DNA from: Kordia aestuariivivens
GTDB lineage: Bacteria > Bacteroidota > Bacteroidia > Flavobacteriales > Flavobacteriaceae
Assembly: GCF_014397005.1 (NCBI RefSeq)
Contig: NZ_JACGWS010000002.1
Span: 395,641-459,640 of the forward strand
Direction: 5' to 3'
DNA length: 64,000 bases
Numbering within the stretch: the first letter of the stretch is position 1; each line of letters starts with the position of its first letter. Below are positions 7,643 through 16,528 of the stretch, piece by piece. The notes under the pieces were generated by a model. It worked only from the letters and a program-made list of their open reading frames with translations, was not told where the DNA came from and searched no databases. The position numbers and the translations under genes are program-made.

Positions 7643-9052
7643 ATGTCACAAGACCATAAGTTATCAATCAAACAACTTTATTCATATTTCAAAGAAGCTT
7701 TAAAAGGGGCTCAAAATGATTTTACCACTGGAAGCATTCGAAAAGCTATTTTCATGCTTTCAATTCCTATGATTCTCGAAATGTTGATGGAATCAATATT
7801 CGCAATTGTCGATATTGCTTTTGTTTCCCAAGTCAGCACAAATGCCGTTGCAACTATCGGACTTACCGAATCTGTAGTTACGCTAGTATATGCTGTCGCC
7901 ATTGGCGTAAGTATGGCAGCAACAGCAATGGTTGCCCGAAGAATAGGCGAAAAAGATCCAGATGGCGCTTCAAAAGTAGCAGTGCAAGCACTATTTTTAG
8001 GAGTATTCATAGCAAGTATTGTCAGCGTTATTGGAATTCTTTACCCAAAAGAAATCTTAGGATTAATGGGCGGAGAACCAGAACTTATAGAACAAGGTTA
8101 CGGGTATACACAAATTCTATTAGGCGGAAACATGACGATCATGTTATTATTTCTGATCAATGCAATCTTTAGAGGTGCTGGAAATGCTTCTATTGCTATG
8201 AAAGCGTTGATTTTATCCAATGGACTTAATATTATCTTAGATCCAATATTTATTTTCGGATTCGGACCAATTCCTGCGTATGGTGTAGAAGGTGCAGCTA
8301 TTGCTACAACCATTGGACGTGGAAGTGCTGTACTGTTTCAATTAGGAATTCTTTTCTATGGTTGGAGCGCCATTAAAATCAAATTCAAAGATTTAGTATT
8401 GCGAACCACCATTATGATGAATTTGCTAAGAATCTCTTTAGGTGGAATTGGACAATTTCTCATTGCAACATCAAGTTGGATTTTCTTAATGCGTATCATG
8501 TCTGAATTTGGAAGCGATGTTTTAGCAGGATATACAATTGCTATTCGTGTTGTGATGTTTACACTATTGCCCTGTTGGGGAATGAGTAATGCCGCGGCAA
8601 CTTTAGTTGGACAAAACTTAGGAGCAAAGCAACCAAATAGAGCAGAAACGTCCGTTTGGAAAACTGGAAAATACAATGCTTGGTTAATGGCAATTGTTTC
8701 TGTGATCTATTTCATATTTGCCAAAGAAATCATTCGTCTATTTACGGATGAAACTATTGTGGTAGAAAATGGCGCGTTGTGTTTGCAAATTGTTGCCGTT
8801 GGGTATATTTTCTATGGATACGGAATGGTTATCATTCAATCATTCAATGGAGCAGGAGATACGAAAACGCCAACGCATATAAATATTCTTTGTTTTTGGT
8901 TATTTCAATTGCCGTTTGCGTATATCGTAGCAATAGAGTTGGAATATGGACCACAAGGTGTATTTTGGGCAATTACAGCAGCAGAAGTTTTAATTGCGAT
9001 TGTTGGAATGATCATATTCAAAAAAGGAAAATGGAAGACTATCAAAGTCTAG
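7643..9052 (+). CDS. MATE-family multidrug/sodium or proton antiporter
   Basis: A 469-residue inner-membrane protein with about twelve hydrophobic segments in two similar halves. It opens with a soluble helix, then GSIRKAIFMLSIPMILEMLM, the typical MATE first helix, followed by ATIGLTESVVTL and AATAMVARRIGE; the second half shows NAAATLVGQNLGA, the repeated counterpart. The C-terminus GGPQGVF-type helix region is complete. Substrates are usually cationic drugs or metabolites; which one cannot be read from sequence. It stands as a single gene followed 47 nt later by a trans-sulfuration enzyme on the same strand. Confidence 0.92.
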   Translation: MSQDHKLSIKQLYSYFKEALKGAQNDFTTGSIRKAIFMLSIPMILEMLMESIFAIVDIAFVSQVSTNAVATIGLTESVVTLVYAVAIGVSMAATAMVARRIGEKDPDGASKVAVQALFLGVFIASIVSVIGILYPKEILGLMGGEPELIEQGYGYTQILLGGNMTIMLLFLINAIFRGAGNASIAMKALILSNGLNIILDPIFIFGFGPIPAYGVEGAAIATTIGRGSAVLFQLGILFYGWSAIKIKFKDLVLRTTIMMNLLRISLGGIGQFLIATSSWIFLMRIMSEFGSDVLAGYTIAIRVVMFTLLPCWGMSNAAATLVGQNLGAKQPNRAETSVWKTGKYNAWLMAIVSVIYFIFAKEIIRLFTDETIVVENGALCLQIVAVGYIFYGYGMVIIQSFNGAGDTKTPTHINILCFWLFQLPFAYIVAIELEYGPQGVFWAITAAEVLIAIVGMIIFKKGKWKTIKV

Positions 9053-9099
9053 GATTATAGCACATAGTTTTGTAATTTGGGAGCAACAAAATCATCTTT

Positions 9100-10257
9100 A
9101 TGAAAAAGAAAAATTTAGGACTCAATACAGTTTGTACACATATAGGCGAAGTTAAAGATGAACAATTCAAAGGAGCAGTTTCTCCTTTATATATGAGTAG
9201 TTCGTATGCGTTTGATGATGTGGATGTAAAGCGGTATCCGCGATATTTTAATACGCCAAATCAAGAAGCATTAAGCAAAAAAATAGCCGCTTTAGAACAC
9301 ACAGAAGCAGGAATGATTTTTGGAAGCGGAATGGCAGCTGTAAGCACAAGTTTACTTGCCTTTTTGCACAAAGGAGATCATATTGTATTGCAAAATGCAC
9401 TATATGGCGGAACGATGAATTTGGTATTGGAAGAATTTCACAAATACGGAATTGAATATTCGTTCACGGAAAGTTTGGATGTTAAAGACTTCAAAAAGGC
9501 AATCAAAAAGAACACAAAAGTGATCTATATAGAAACGCCTTCGAATCCGTTATTGAAAATTACAGACATTCGTAAAGTTGCCAAACTTGCCAAAAAACAC
9601 AACATTGTCACGATGATTGACAATACCTTTGCAAGTCCTGTAAATCAGTTGCCAGGAACCATGGGAATTGATATCATGATTCATAGTGCGACCAAATATT
9701 TTGGTGGACACAGTGATATTTTGGCGGGTGCTGTTGCCGCTTCCGCAGAACATATAAACCAGATCTTTCAATTAGGGAAAAACTTAGGTGGAAGTTTAAG
9801 TGATTTTACCGTTTGGATGTTGGAAAGAAGCATGAAAACCTTGGGAATTCGTGTGAAACAGCAAAACAAGAATGCACTAAAACTCGCAAAATATCTAGAT
9901 AGACATGGAGCTGTTGCGCGCGTATATTACCCAGGATTGAGATCGCATCCAGATCATGAATTGGCAAAATCGCAAATGTCAGGATTTGGAGGAATGCTAT
10001 CTTTTGAGCTAAAACCAGCATACAATGTGACGAAGTTTTTCAAGTCACTCAAAATGATCAAACCTTCCATGAGTTTGGCGGGTGTAGAAAGTACCATGTT
10101 GAGTCCGACCAAAACATCACATGCATTATTAACACCTGAAGAACGTGCAAAACAAGGAATTGCAGATGGTTTAATTCGTTTCTCCGTTGGAATTGAAAAT
10201 AGAAAAGATATCATTTCAGATATTAATCAAGCGTTAAAAAAGGCGAAGAAAAAATAA
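9100..10257 (+). CDS. Trans-sulfuration PLP enzyme (Cys/Met metabolism family)
   Basis: The protein has 385 residues of the Cys/Met-metabolism PLP family (cystathionine gamma-synthase, gamma- and beta-lyases, methionine gamma-lyase). Landmarks are MIFGSGMAAVSTSLLA (cofactor phosphate-binding loop), YIETPSNPLLKITD, MIDNTFASP with the pyridine-contacting Asp, and SATKYFGGHSD with the PLP Lys. The C-terminus has the family substrate-binding signature VGIENRKDI. These subfamilies are hard to separate by eye, so it could be a cystathionine gamma-lyase or a methionine gamma-lyase. A clear terminator follows, so it is transcribed alone or as the last gene after the MATE exporter. Confidence 0.9.
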   Translation: MKKKNLGLNTVCTHIGEVKDEQFKGAVSPLYMSSSYAFDDVDVKRYPRYFNTPNQEALSKKIAALEHTEAGMIFGSGMAAVSTSLLAFLHKGDHIVLQNALYGGTMNLVLEEFHKYGIEYSFTESLDVKDFKKAIKKNTKVIYIETPSNPLLKITDIRKVAKLAKKHNIVTMIDNTFASPVNQLPGTMGIDIMIHSATKYFGGHSDILAGAVAASAEHINQIFQLGKNLGGSLSDFTVWMLERSMKTLGIRVKQQNKNALKLAKYLDRHGAVARVYYPGLRSHPDHELAKSQMSGFGGMLSFELKPAYNVTKFFKSLKMIKPSMSLAGVESTMLSPTKTSHALLTPEERAKQGIADGLIRFSVGIENRKDIISDINQALKKAKKK

Positions 10258-10277
10258 GTCATAATTTTAAATAGATA

Positions 10278-10310
10278 TAAAACCTCAATTAATCACGATT
10301 GAGGTTTTTT
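10278..10310 (+). terminator. Intrinsic terminator after trans-sulfuration gene
   Basis: Stem AAAACCTCAAT with ATTGAGGTTTT and an 8-base loop, followed by further T residues. Confidence 0.85.
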
Positions 10311-10378
10311 ATTAAAAACACAATTCGTTGTTTAGGTTAGCTACGTAACAATTGAATGCAATTTTATACTATTAGTGT

Positions 10379-10915
10379 ATGAATATCATTGAAAAATTTA
10401 TAAAAAAACACAACGGAACGTATTTAAAAGACAATAAGGAAAGTATATATACGCCCGGTGGAAAATATACCTATCAAACACAAACAGGAATTTTAGAAAT
10501 TGATGGCAGTAAAATTTATATTAACTTTTCGGAACCTTCAGATGCTGCAAGAACTGCGGAACCTATTAAAATTATTTTATGTTTAGATAAAATATATGAC
10601 ACAGAGTTGCATATGTTTCCCAAAAATAGATGGGGAAACGTAAAAGACTTTTTCTTTCCTAAGAAAACAAAATTTATTCCTAAAAAAGTACGGAAACAGT
10701 TCTATTTTGGTGGCGATGTGCATCTTCATAAAAAGCTCGTAAAAAACGAAGCGTTCATTAAAGATATTCTTTGGGAAATGATTTACGTTCGTACGGCGCA
10801 AAAAAAGGAATCTCAAATCATACTTACACCATCGTACGGAATTTATAGTGTGGAACATTTAGAACAATTAATTCGGATTCTAAAATACATTGCAAAAGTG
10901 ATAAAGCAATGTTAA
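10379..10915 (+). CDS. Hypothetical protein
   Basis: The protein has 178 residues, is basic and cytoplasmic, with no signal. It begins with a helix (MNIIEKFIKKHNG), followed by strand-rich segments (GKYTYQTQTGILEIDGSKIYINF) and a long amphipathic C-terminal helix (VEHLEQLIRILKYIAKVI). No catalytic motif or family was recognised. Single gene between two other singletons; nothing in its context suggests a role. Confidence 0.65.
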   Translation: MNIIEKFIKKHNGTYLKDNKESIYTPGGKYTYQTQTGILEIDGSKIYINFSEPSDAARTAEPIKIILCLDKIYDTELHMFPKNRWGNVKDFFFPKKTKFIPKKVRKQFYFGGDVHLHKKLVKNEAFIKDILWEMIYVRTAQKKESQIILTPSYGIYSVEHLEQLIRILKYIAKVIKQC

Positions 10916-10989
10916 TTTCATTTCTAATATTTCAATTTGCACTATATTGTTATTCTTTGAAAAAATTATAAAAAATAACCAATTACTTT

Positions 10990-11772
10990 ATGAATAAATT
11001 ACTACTAAGCGCACTTACTTTATTACTGACTACTTTTGATCATAGTCCTAAAGAAAAATTTAAAATTCTTCGAGAAAACGAAACAGCTACACACGAATTA
11101 GGGATTTCTAAATTTTACTTTGTACACCAAACTTTTGCAGATTCTTTTTTTATGCTGAATTTACATGAAGAGTTATCGTATAATGAAATGACGACAATTT
11201 TACAAAATATATACAATGGAGTAACGCTTAAAGATAGAGTGAGAATAGAATACCAAGAAACAACTCCTGCAATAGGTAAAGTAGTTTATTTTACAAAAAA
11301 AGATCCTAAAAAAGGAGATATATTTATCATGCTGACAAATTTCAGCAATGCTACTCGAGAATTTGAAGAACGTCCAGATCCTAAAGATCAATTAGCAAGA
11401 TGGTATTTTATGAAAGGTGATAAATTAGTGTATCGAAAAGATTTGTATTCAAAAGAAAAAGAAGAAGAATGCAAAAAAGGGGAACCTTATGAAATTATCG
11501 ATTTATATTTATTTGATGATAATGTTGAAAATGACGTGTTAGTGAAGCCGTTGATTGATAAATTGTTAGCGTCAGATACTAATAGTCTCAACAAATTGTA
11601 TGGATATTTATACTTATCTGAATATCACTTATCAAAAGGCGATTTAAAAGCCTCAGAATTAGCAATTCAAAAAATGACAAATTTGTATGAATCTGATTCA
11701 GAAATACCTCGCGGATATAGCTTGATTGTAAAAATGGGAACTACAGAACTAGAAATCATGAAGCGTATGTAG
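10990..11772 (+). CDS. Secreted hypothetical protein with TPR-like C-terminus
   Basis: The protein has 260 residues with a short N-terminal signal peptide (MNKLLLSALTLLLTTFD). The middle part contains Asp/Glu-rich blocks, and the last 70 residues form helix pairs (KLYGYLYLSEYHLSKGDLKASELAIQKM) that look like one or two TPR units. Probably periplasmic. No family recognised. It has its own upstream region and is not visibly linked to its neighbours. Confidence 0.7.
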   Translation: MNKLLLSALTLLLTTFDHSPKEKFKILRENETATHELGISKFYFVHQTFADSFFMLNLHEELSYNEMTTILQNIYNGVTLKDRVRIEYQETTPAIGKVVYFTKKDPKKGDIFIMLTNFSNATREFEERPDPKDQLARWYFMKGDKLVYRKDLYSKEKEEECKKGEPYEIIDLYLFDDNVENDVLVKPLIDKLLASDTNSLNKLYGYLYLSEYHLSKGDLKASELAIQKMTNLYESDSEIPRGYSLIVKMGTTELEIMKRM

Positions 11773-11884
11773 TTTGGAGTAAACAAAATAATGTAATTTT
11801 GTAAAAAGCAAAGAACCATAGTATAGCTGATTTTGAATACGTGATTCAAAAAGGTAAATTGAACGAACTTGGTATTTTGCATTA

Positions 11885-11940
11885 GGGATAGCAGTGGCAT
11901 CCTCCCAATTTTTCATTGGGAGATATAACGAATAGCCCGA
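11885..11940. repeat. Structured intergenic element with GGGATAG...ATAGCCC ends
   Basis: An intergenic stretch begins GGGATAGCAGTGG, carries a perfect 8 bp hairpin (CTCCCAAT with ATTGGGAG, 5-nt loop), and ends ATAACGAATAGCCCG. From memory, elements with this layout (GGGAT...hairpin...AGCGGAAAGCCC) recur between genes in many Flavobacteriaceae genomes. I could not check that here. It could be a mobile palindromic repeat or a structured RNA. Confidence 0.5.
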
Positions 11941-12006
11941 CAATTTGTTTACTGCTTTTGAGCAAGGAAATAAATTGGAATGCCCAAAAAAAGAATAAGA
12001 AAACGT

Positions 12007-12723
12007 ATGAAATTAGATATAGTAGCTTTTGGCGCGCATCCGGATGATGTAGAATTGGGTTGCGGCGCAACAGTTGCCAAAGAAGTTGCCAAGGGTAAAA
12101 AAGTTGGTATTGTCGATTTGACACGAGGCGAACTAGGCACGCGTGGTTCTGCAGATTTACGTGATGTAGAAGCCGCAAATGCTGCGAAAATATTGGGTGT
12201 GGAAGTCAGAGAAAATCTTGCGTTTGCAGATGGTTTTTTTAAGAATGACAAAGCACATCAGTTGGAAATCATTAAGATGATTCGCAAATATCAACCAGAA
12301 ATTGTGTTGTGTAATGCGATTGACGATCGCCATATTGATCACGGAAAAGGAAGTCAATTGGTGAGCGATGCTTGTTTTTTGAGCGGATTGTTAAAGATTG
12401 AAACAGAACTCGACGGAAAACCACAAGAAAAGTGGCGACCAAAACACGTGTATCATTACATTCAATGGAAAAATATAGAACCAGATTTCGTAGTTGATGT
12501 TTCGGGATATATTGATACAAAGCAAGAAGCGGTGTTGGCGTATAGTTCACAATTTTATGATCCGAAGAGCAACGAAGCAGAAACGCCTATAACGAGTAAA
12601 AATTTTATTGATAGCATTAACTACCGCGCACGGGATTTAGGTCGCTTAATCGGCGTAGATTACGCAGAAGGCTTCACTACGGAACGTTATGTTGCAGTAG
12701 CTTCAATTACAGATTTGATTTAA
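12007..12723 (+). CDS. bshB1: Bacillithiol biosynthesis deacetylase BshB1
   Basis: The protein has about 238 residues of the LmbE/PIG-L zinc deacetylase fold. AFGAHPDDVELGCG holds the zinc-binding His-Pro-Asp-Asp motif, LTRGELGTRGS is the conserved substrate loop, and DDRHIDHGKGS supplies the third zinc His. It removes acetyl from GlcNAc-malate to give GlcN-malate in bacillithiol synthesis, in the cytoplasm. The frame opens nine codons earlier, but family members begin MKLDIVAFGAHPDD, so the second ATG is preferred. BshA and BshC are not in this window. Confidence 0.93.
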   Translation: MKLDIVAFGAHPDDVELGCGATVAKEVAKGKKVGIVDLTRGELGTRGSADLRDVEAANAAKILGVEVRENLAFADGFFKNDKAHQLEIIKMIRKYQPEIVLCNAIDDRHIDHGKGSQLVSDACFLSGLLKIETELDGKPQEKWRPKHVYHYIQWKNIEPDFVVDVSGYIDTKQEAVLAYSSQFYDPKSNEAETPITSKNFIDSINYRARDLGRLIGVDYAEGFTTERYVAVASITDLI

Positions 12724-12734
12724 ACAATAGCAAT

Positions 12735-12947
12735 ATGGAAGAAGAACAGTCATACGATCCATTTCAATTACAATATGCGTCTAGCACGCGAAGATTTTCG
12801 TTACGAACAAAGCTGATGGCAATAGTGTTAGTATTTATCTTTGTCATGATTCCTTTATATGAGATAAGTCCTGAGACTTTCAAGTTAAATCACATCACTC
12901 AATATGTTCCATGTCAAATAGGCATAATCTGTGGATGTTTCGGATAA
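12735..12947 (+). CDS. Small single-span membrane protein
   Basis: The protein has 70 residues. It starts 11 nt after bshB1 and is probably cotranscribed. A polar, aromatic N-terminus (DPFQLQYASSTRRFSLRTK) precedes one hydrophobic segment (LMAIVLVFIFVMIPL) and a short tail with CQIGIICGCFG. The distance and strand favour a real gene, but no family is recognised. Confidence 0.5.
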   Translation: MEEEQSYDPFQLQYASSTRRFSLRTKLMAIVLVFIFVMIPLYEISPETFKLNHITQYVPCQIGIICGCFG

Positions 12948-13023
12948 TTATGGAGTTTTTTAAAAGCTAATCTTTTTAAAATCACACACATAAAAAACAA
13001 AGTAAAATAAGTTTTATAATTGC

Positions 13024-13054
13024 TTTGTATGAAATATAAAATATCCTATATTTG
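13024..13054 (+). promoter_or_regulatory. Bacteroidota-type promoter of tRNA-His
   Basis: TTTG, 19-nt spacer, TATATTTG, ending 16 nt before the tRNA. This matches the phylum's -33/-7 pattern. Confidence 0.75.
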
Positions 13055-13070
13055 CATCCGCAAAACAAAT

Positions 13071-13145
13071 GGTAATTGTAGCTCAGTTGGTTAGAGCATC
13101 GGTTTGTGGTACCGAGGGTCGCGGGTTCGAATCCCGTCTTTTACC
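13071..13145 (+). tRNA. tRNA-His (anticodon GTG)
   Basis: A complete cloverleaf: extra 5' G at -1, D arm GCTC/GAGC, anticodon stem TCGGT/ACCGA with loop TTGTGGT (anticodon GTG), T arm GCGGG TTCGAAT CCCGT. C73 pairs with the -1 G as expected for tRNA-His. CCA is not encoded. The acceptor stem (GTAATTG with CTTTTAC) has two adjacent T-T mismatches at positions 5 and 6, so folding there is weak. Its 3' half from the anticodon loop onward is repeated at 23.56 kb. Confidence 0.93.
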
Positions 13146-13149
13146 CTTT
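13104..13149. repeat. Direct repeat, att-like left copy (within tRNA-His)
   Basis: A 46 bp stretch running from the anticodon loop (TTGTGG) through the tRNA 3' end and three T residues, identical to 23560-23605. Duplication of a tRNA 3' half is the usual footprint of a tyrosine-recombinase integrative element, so this is a probable attL. Confidence 0.8.
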
Positions 13150-13151
13150 AT

Positions 13152-13178
13152 AAGTCGCTGAATTTCAGCGACTTTTTT
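13152..13178 (+). terminator. Intrinsic terminator after tRNA-His
   Basis: AAGTCGCTG and CAGCGACTT form a stem with an AATTT loop followed by T residues. By position it belongs to the island side of the junction. Confidence 0.8.
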
Positions 13179-13465
13179 GTTTTTATATGTTTTTTTCTTT
13201 TATTAAAATTGCAATAAACAATACTCTTATAATTTAGTGCTTTAGATTTTTAGCGTTTAATTATTTGATAATTAGATATTTATGATTTGGCGACCTTAGG
13301 ATGGAATTTAACAATGCTAATTTATTATAGAGATATTACAAAATTCTTTAAATAGAGATTTAAAGAACAATAAAATGGTAAGTTATTCTATTTCAATAGC
13401 CTTGTGTTCTAAGCATTAGTTTGCTCAACAATCTATTTAGTATATTTGTTGAACACTTATTATAT
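13175..13465. other. AT-rich intergenic stretch at island left end
   Basis: About 290 bp between the tRNA terminator and the TPR-CHAT gene. Apart from the TPR-CHAT promoter at its right end I see no ORF, integrase remnant or RNA gene. Confidence 0.6.
13420..13448 (+). promoter_or_regulatory. Bacteroidota-type promoter of TPR-CHAT gene
   Basis: TTTG, 17-nt spacer, TATATTTG. It lies inside the longest possible reading frame (TTG start), which supports the ATG 18 nt after the -7 box as the real start. Confidence 0.75.
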
Positions 13466-16400
13466 ATGAGATTTAGTTTAATAGTTCTCCTTTTTTTTAT
13501 CGAAACTTTTACTTGTTTCTCACAAAATAGTAATACATATTACGAAAAAGCAAAAGAGCAGTATAATGCTGAACAGTACGAGCAATCTCTAGAAAATTTT
13601 CAATTAGCTAAACAGCAATTTCTAAATCAGCAAAACGCGTTAGATGTTGTTATTTGTCTATCATATATTTCAAAGATTAAAAGTATTCAAAGTGATTATA
13701 ACTCTTCTCTAGACTATAGTATTGAGGCTTTGTCTTATTTAAAGCATGGTGAAATTAACAATGATAGTATGTATGCTGATTTAATGTCTGGAAAAGCTTT
13801 GAGTTTAAAGTTTCTAGGTCAGTTTCAGCAGGCTTATGTTATTACCGATTCATTAATCAATCATTTAAAAGCAAAAAAAGAGACAGAAAAATACTTGGCT
13901 AATGCTTACCAAATTAAAAGTCGCGTAGAAATCGATTTAGGCAGGCATGATAGTTCAATTATTTCGGCTAAAAAAGCGTTGTCATACACTAATGACCAAA
14001 ATCAAGAACAAAAAGCAGCTCTATTAAATATTATAGGTGTTGGGTTTTATTTAAAAGATCAATTGGATAGTGCATTGTATTACTATAATGCATCTTATAA
14101 AATAAAGCAAGCTATAGATGCAGATAATTATCAACTTGCTATAGCAAAGTATAATATTGGTATTGTGTATGAAGATTTAGGCGATTATGATAAAGCTATC
14201 GAGTTTTATAATAAGGCAGCTAAGTATGATTTATCAGATAGAGGAGAAGAGATCGGTTTTCTTTCAGATATTTATGTGGCACTTACAAACACCTATTTTA
14301 GTAAGAATGATCTTGAAAAAGCAGAAGAGTATGCCGAAAAAGCATTACAAATTGCTATTAGAAGGTATGGAGAAAATAGCCCAAATACGAGTTTTGCATA
14401 TATAGCCTATTCAAATATTTTTGAATTAAAAGGAGATTATAAAAAGAGTATTGAATATGTCAAAAAGGCACTTGAAATACGAAGAAATACCTATGGAGCC
14501 AACCATAGATGGACAGCAGAGAGTTTGTTGTCCATTTCTGAAAATCAAGTAGAACTGAAGCGTTTTACTGAAGCCGAAAAAAATTACAACGAAGTCATTA
14601 CCATTGCAAAGTCTATTAATAATAAGCTTGTTCAAGCGTACGCAGAAATTGGATTAGGAACCATTTATATTGAAACGAATCAGCATGATTTGGCTATAGC
14701 AGCTTTAAAAGCAGCAAAGGGGAAATTTATAACGACGTATGGAAATTATCACGAGACGCATTTAAGGGTATTAGTGCTCGAAGCAGAAAATTATTTCAAA
14801 AAAGGGGCTCCAGAGACTGCATTACAAATTATTGAAGTTATAAAAGCGAATGCTAAAAACTCTAATTTGTTTTATGGTTTAGATGCATTGACATTAGAGT
14901 TAAACATCGCTTTACATGATTATAATGAGTCAGGAGACTTGAAACTTCTTGAAAAAAACATTCAGAATATTGATGATGCAATACAATTAATATTCAAAAT
15001 CAAGAAAGATTACCCAAGCAGTAAATCAAGGATTTATGTTAATAATAGCATGAATTATTTTGTAGCTAAAGCCATTGAAGCATCTTATATATTATATAAT
15101 TCAACTCATGATTTCATGTATGTTGAAAAAGCTTTTGAGTTATCTGAACTCAATAGAAGTAGTGCGCTCGTTGCAGGAGTACAAGATGTTCGATTTAAAA
15201 AAATGGCAAATGTTCCTCAAGCCTTATTACTAAAAGAAAACAAGCTAAATCATGAGTTAGCGCGTCTAAAAAAAGAAATTTATTATGAAGAAAATGCTGA
15301 AGAGACAGATCGCGAATATGTAGACGAGCTGTTAAGTAAGCAGCTTATTTGTAGAACAGCATTAGATAGTCTTTTCACAAAAATTGAAATAGAACATCCT
15401 AAATATTATCAGTTAAAATATAGTGAGAAAGGGATTGGTATTAAGGAACTTCAAAATAACATATTAAAAGATGATGAAACCGTAATCGAATATTTCTTAG
15501 GGGAAAATCAAGTCTATGTTTTTACAATATCTAAATCTGAAATTAACTTTATTGAGCTTCCAAAAGCGCAAAACATTCTTTCTGTTTTGCAAGTATTTAG
15601 GGAACGATTAAATAAAAGAGAAGATCTTACGCAGCAATCAAAAACCTTATATAAGCTGTTAGTAAAAGATTTAAATGTAGACACAAAGCGATTGATTATA
15701 ATTCCTGATAAAGAATTAAACCATTTACCATTTGAAGCTTTAATAAAAGATGATGCTTTTTTAGTAGAAAACTATATCATTTGTTATTCGGGTTCAGCAA
15801 GTTTATTAAAAACACAACAAGACCATTTTTTTGACTTTAAATTCACAAGGAATTGGGTTGGTTTTGCACCAGAATTTAAAACAAATAACGCGCTCACTTC
15901 AAGTAAAATAGAAATAGAAGCTGTGGCTAAATTAATGAGAGGAGATACGTTTTTAGGTGAACAAGCTACGGTAGAAAGTTTCATAAAGTCTACTCAAAAT
16001 TCTTCTATTTTGCATTTAGCAACTCATGCAGAAATTGATAAGGTCAATCCATTATACAGTAAGTTAATATTTGCCCAAGATTCAGTGTTAACAGCTTCAG
16101 ATATTTACACCTTACCAATTAATGCCGAATTAGCGGTTTTAAGTGCTTGCGAAACAGGATTTGGTAAGTTAGAAAAAAGCGAAGGTGTAATGAGTATGTC
16201 TAGAGCATTTCAATATGCTGGAGTTAGAAGCACAGTGATGAGTCTATGGAAAGTACCAGATAAAGAAACATCGCAAATAATGGTGTCCTTTTACACCTAT
16301 TTAAAATCGGGAACACCAAAAAATAAGGCTTTACAACTTGCAAAACTAGAGTATCTAAATACTGTAGAAGACTCTTTTTTAAAACACCCTTTTTATTGGG

Positions 16401-16528
16401 CAGGTTTTGTGCTTTCGGGAGATATATCGCCTATTGAAACTGGGACTAATTATTGGTGGTTACTTTTTATTGTAATCCCTCTTTTTTTAATTATTCTAAG
16501 AAAACAATTAATCAAGATTTTCGATTAA
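13466..16528 (+). CDS. Secreted TPR-CHAT (caspase-like protease) protein
   Basis: About 1020 residues with a signal peptide (MRFSLIVLLFFIETFTCFSQ), then about nine TPR helix pairs through residue ~470 (such as AKYNIGIVYEDLGDYDKAIEFY). A helical linker follows, and a CHAT domain fills about residues 670-985. The caspase-like dyad is intact: His in ILHLATHAE and Cys in VLSACETG; the following block GVMSMSRAFQYAG is also typical. A single membrane span near the C-terminus (WWLLFIVIPLFLIIL) ends in a basic tail. The architecture suggests a periplasm-facing sensor-protease anchored to the inner membrane. It sits in the tRNA-His island, convergent with an anti-sigma/sigma pair, overlapping the former by 21 bp. 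Its substrate is not known; the secreted proteins of the neighbouring operon or the anti-sigma factor are guesses. Confidence 0.9.
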   Translation: MRFSLIVLLFFIETFTCFSQNSNTYYEKAKEQYNAEQYEQSLENFQLAKQQFLNQQNALDVVICLSYISKIKSIQSDYNSSLDYSIEALSYLKHGEINNDSMYADLMSGKALSLKFLGQFQQAYVITDSLINHLKAKKETEKYLANAYQIKSRVEIDLGRHDSSIISAKKALSYTNDQNQEQKAALLNIIGVGFYLKDQLDSALYYYNASYKIKQAIDADNYQLAIAKYNIGIVYEDLGDYDKAIEFYNKAAKYDLSDRGEEIGFLSDIYVALTNTYFSKNDLEKAEEYAEKALQIAIRRYGENSPNTSFAYIAYSNIFELKGDYKKSIEYVKKALEIRRNTYGANHRWTAESLLSISENQVELKRFTEAEKNYNEVITIAKSINNKLVQAYAEIGLGTIYIETNQHDLAIAALKAAKGKFITTYGNYHETHLRVLVLEAENYFKKGAPETALQIIEVIKANAKNSNLFYGLDALTLELNIALHDYNESGDLKLLEKNIQNIDDAIQLIFKIKKDYPSSKSRIYVNNSMNYFVAKAIEASYILYNSTHDFMYVEKAFELSELNRSSALVAGVQDVRFKKMANVPQALLLKENKLNHELARLKKEIYYEENAEETDREYVDELLSKQLICRTALDSLFTKIEIEHPKYYQLKYSEKGIGIKELQNNILKDDETVIEYFLGENQVYVFTISKSEINFIELPKAQNILSVLQVFRERLNKREDLTQQSKTLYKLLVKDLNVDTKRLIIIPDKELNHLPFEALIKDDAFLVENYIICYSGSASLLKTQQDHFFDFKFTRNWVGFAPEFKTNNALTSSKIEIEAVAKLMRGDTFLGEQATVESFIKSTQNSSILHLATHAEIDKVNPLYSKLIFAQDSVLTASDIYTLPINAELAVLSACETGFGKLEKSEGVMSMSRAFQYAGVRSTVMSLWKVPDKETSQIMVSFYTYLKSGTPKNKALQLAKLEYLNTVEDSFLKHPFYWAGFVLSGDISPIETGTNYWWLLFIVIPLFLIILRKQLIKIFD

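Noticed and set aside
7711..8676. Minus-strand ORFs within the MATE gene
   Set aside because: They mirror the codon pattern of the real gene and carry no features.
13421..13465. TTG-initiated 15-codon extension of the TPR-CHAT protein
   Set aside because: It overlaps the promoter -7 box and would bury the signal peptide.
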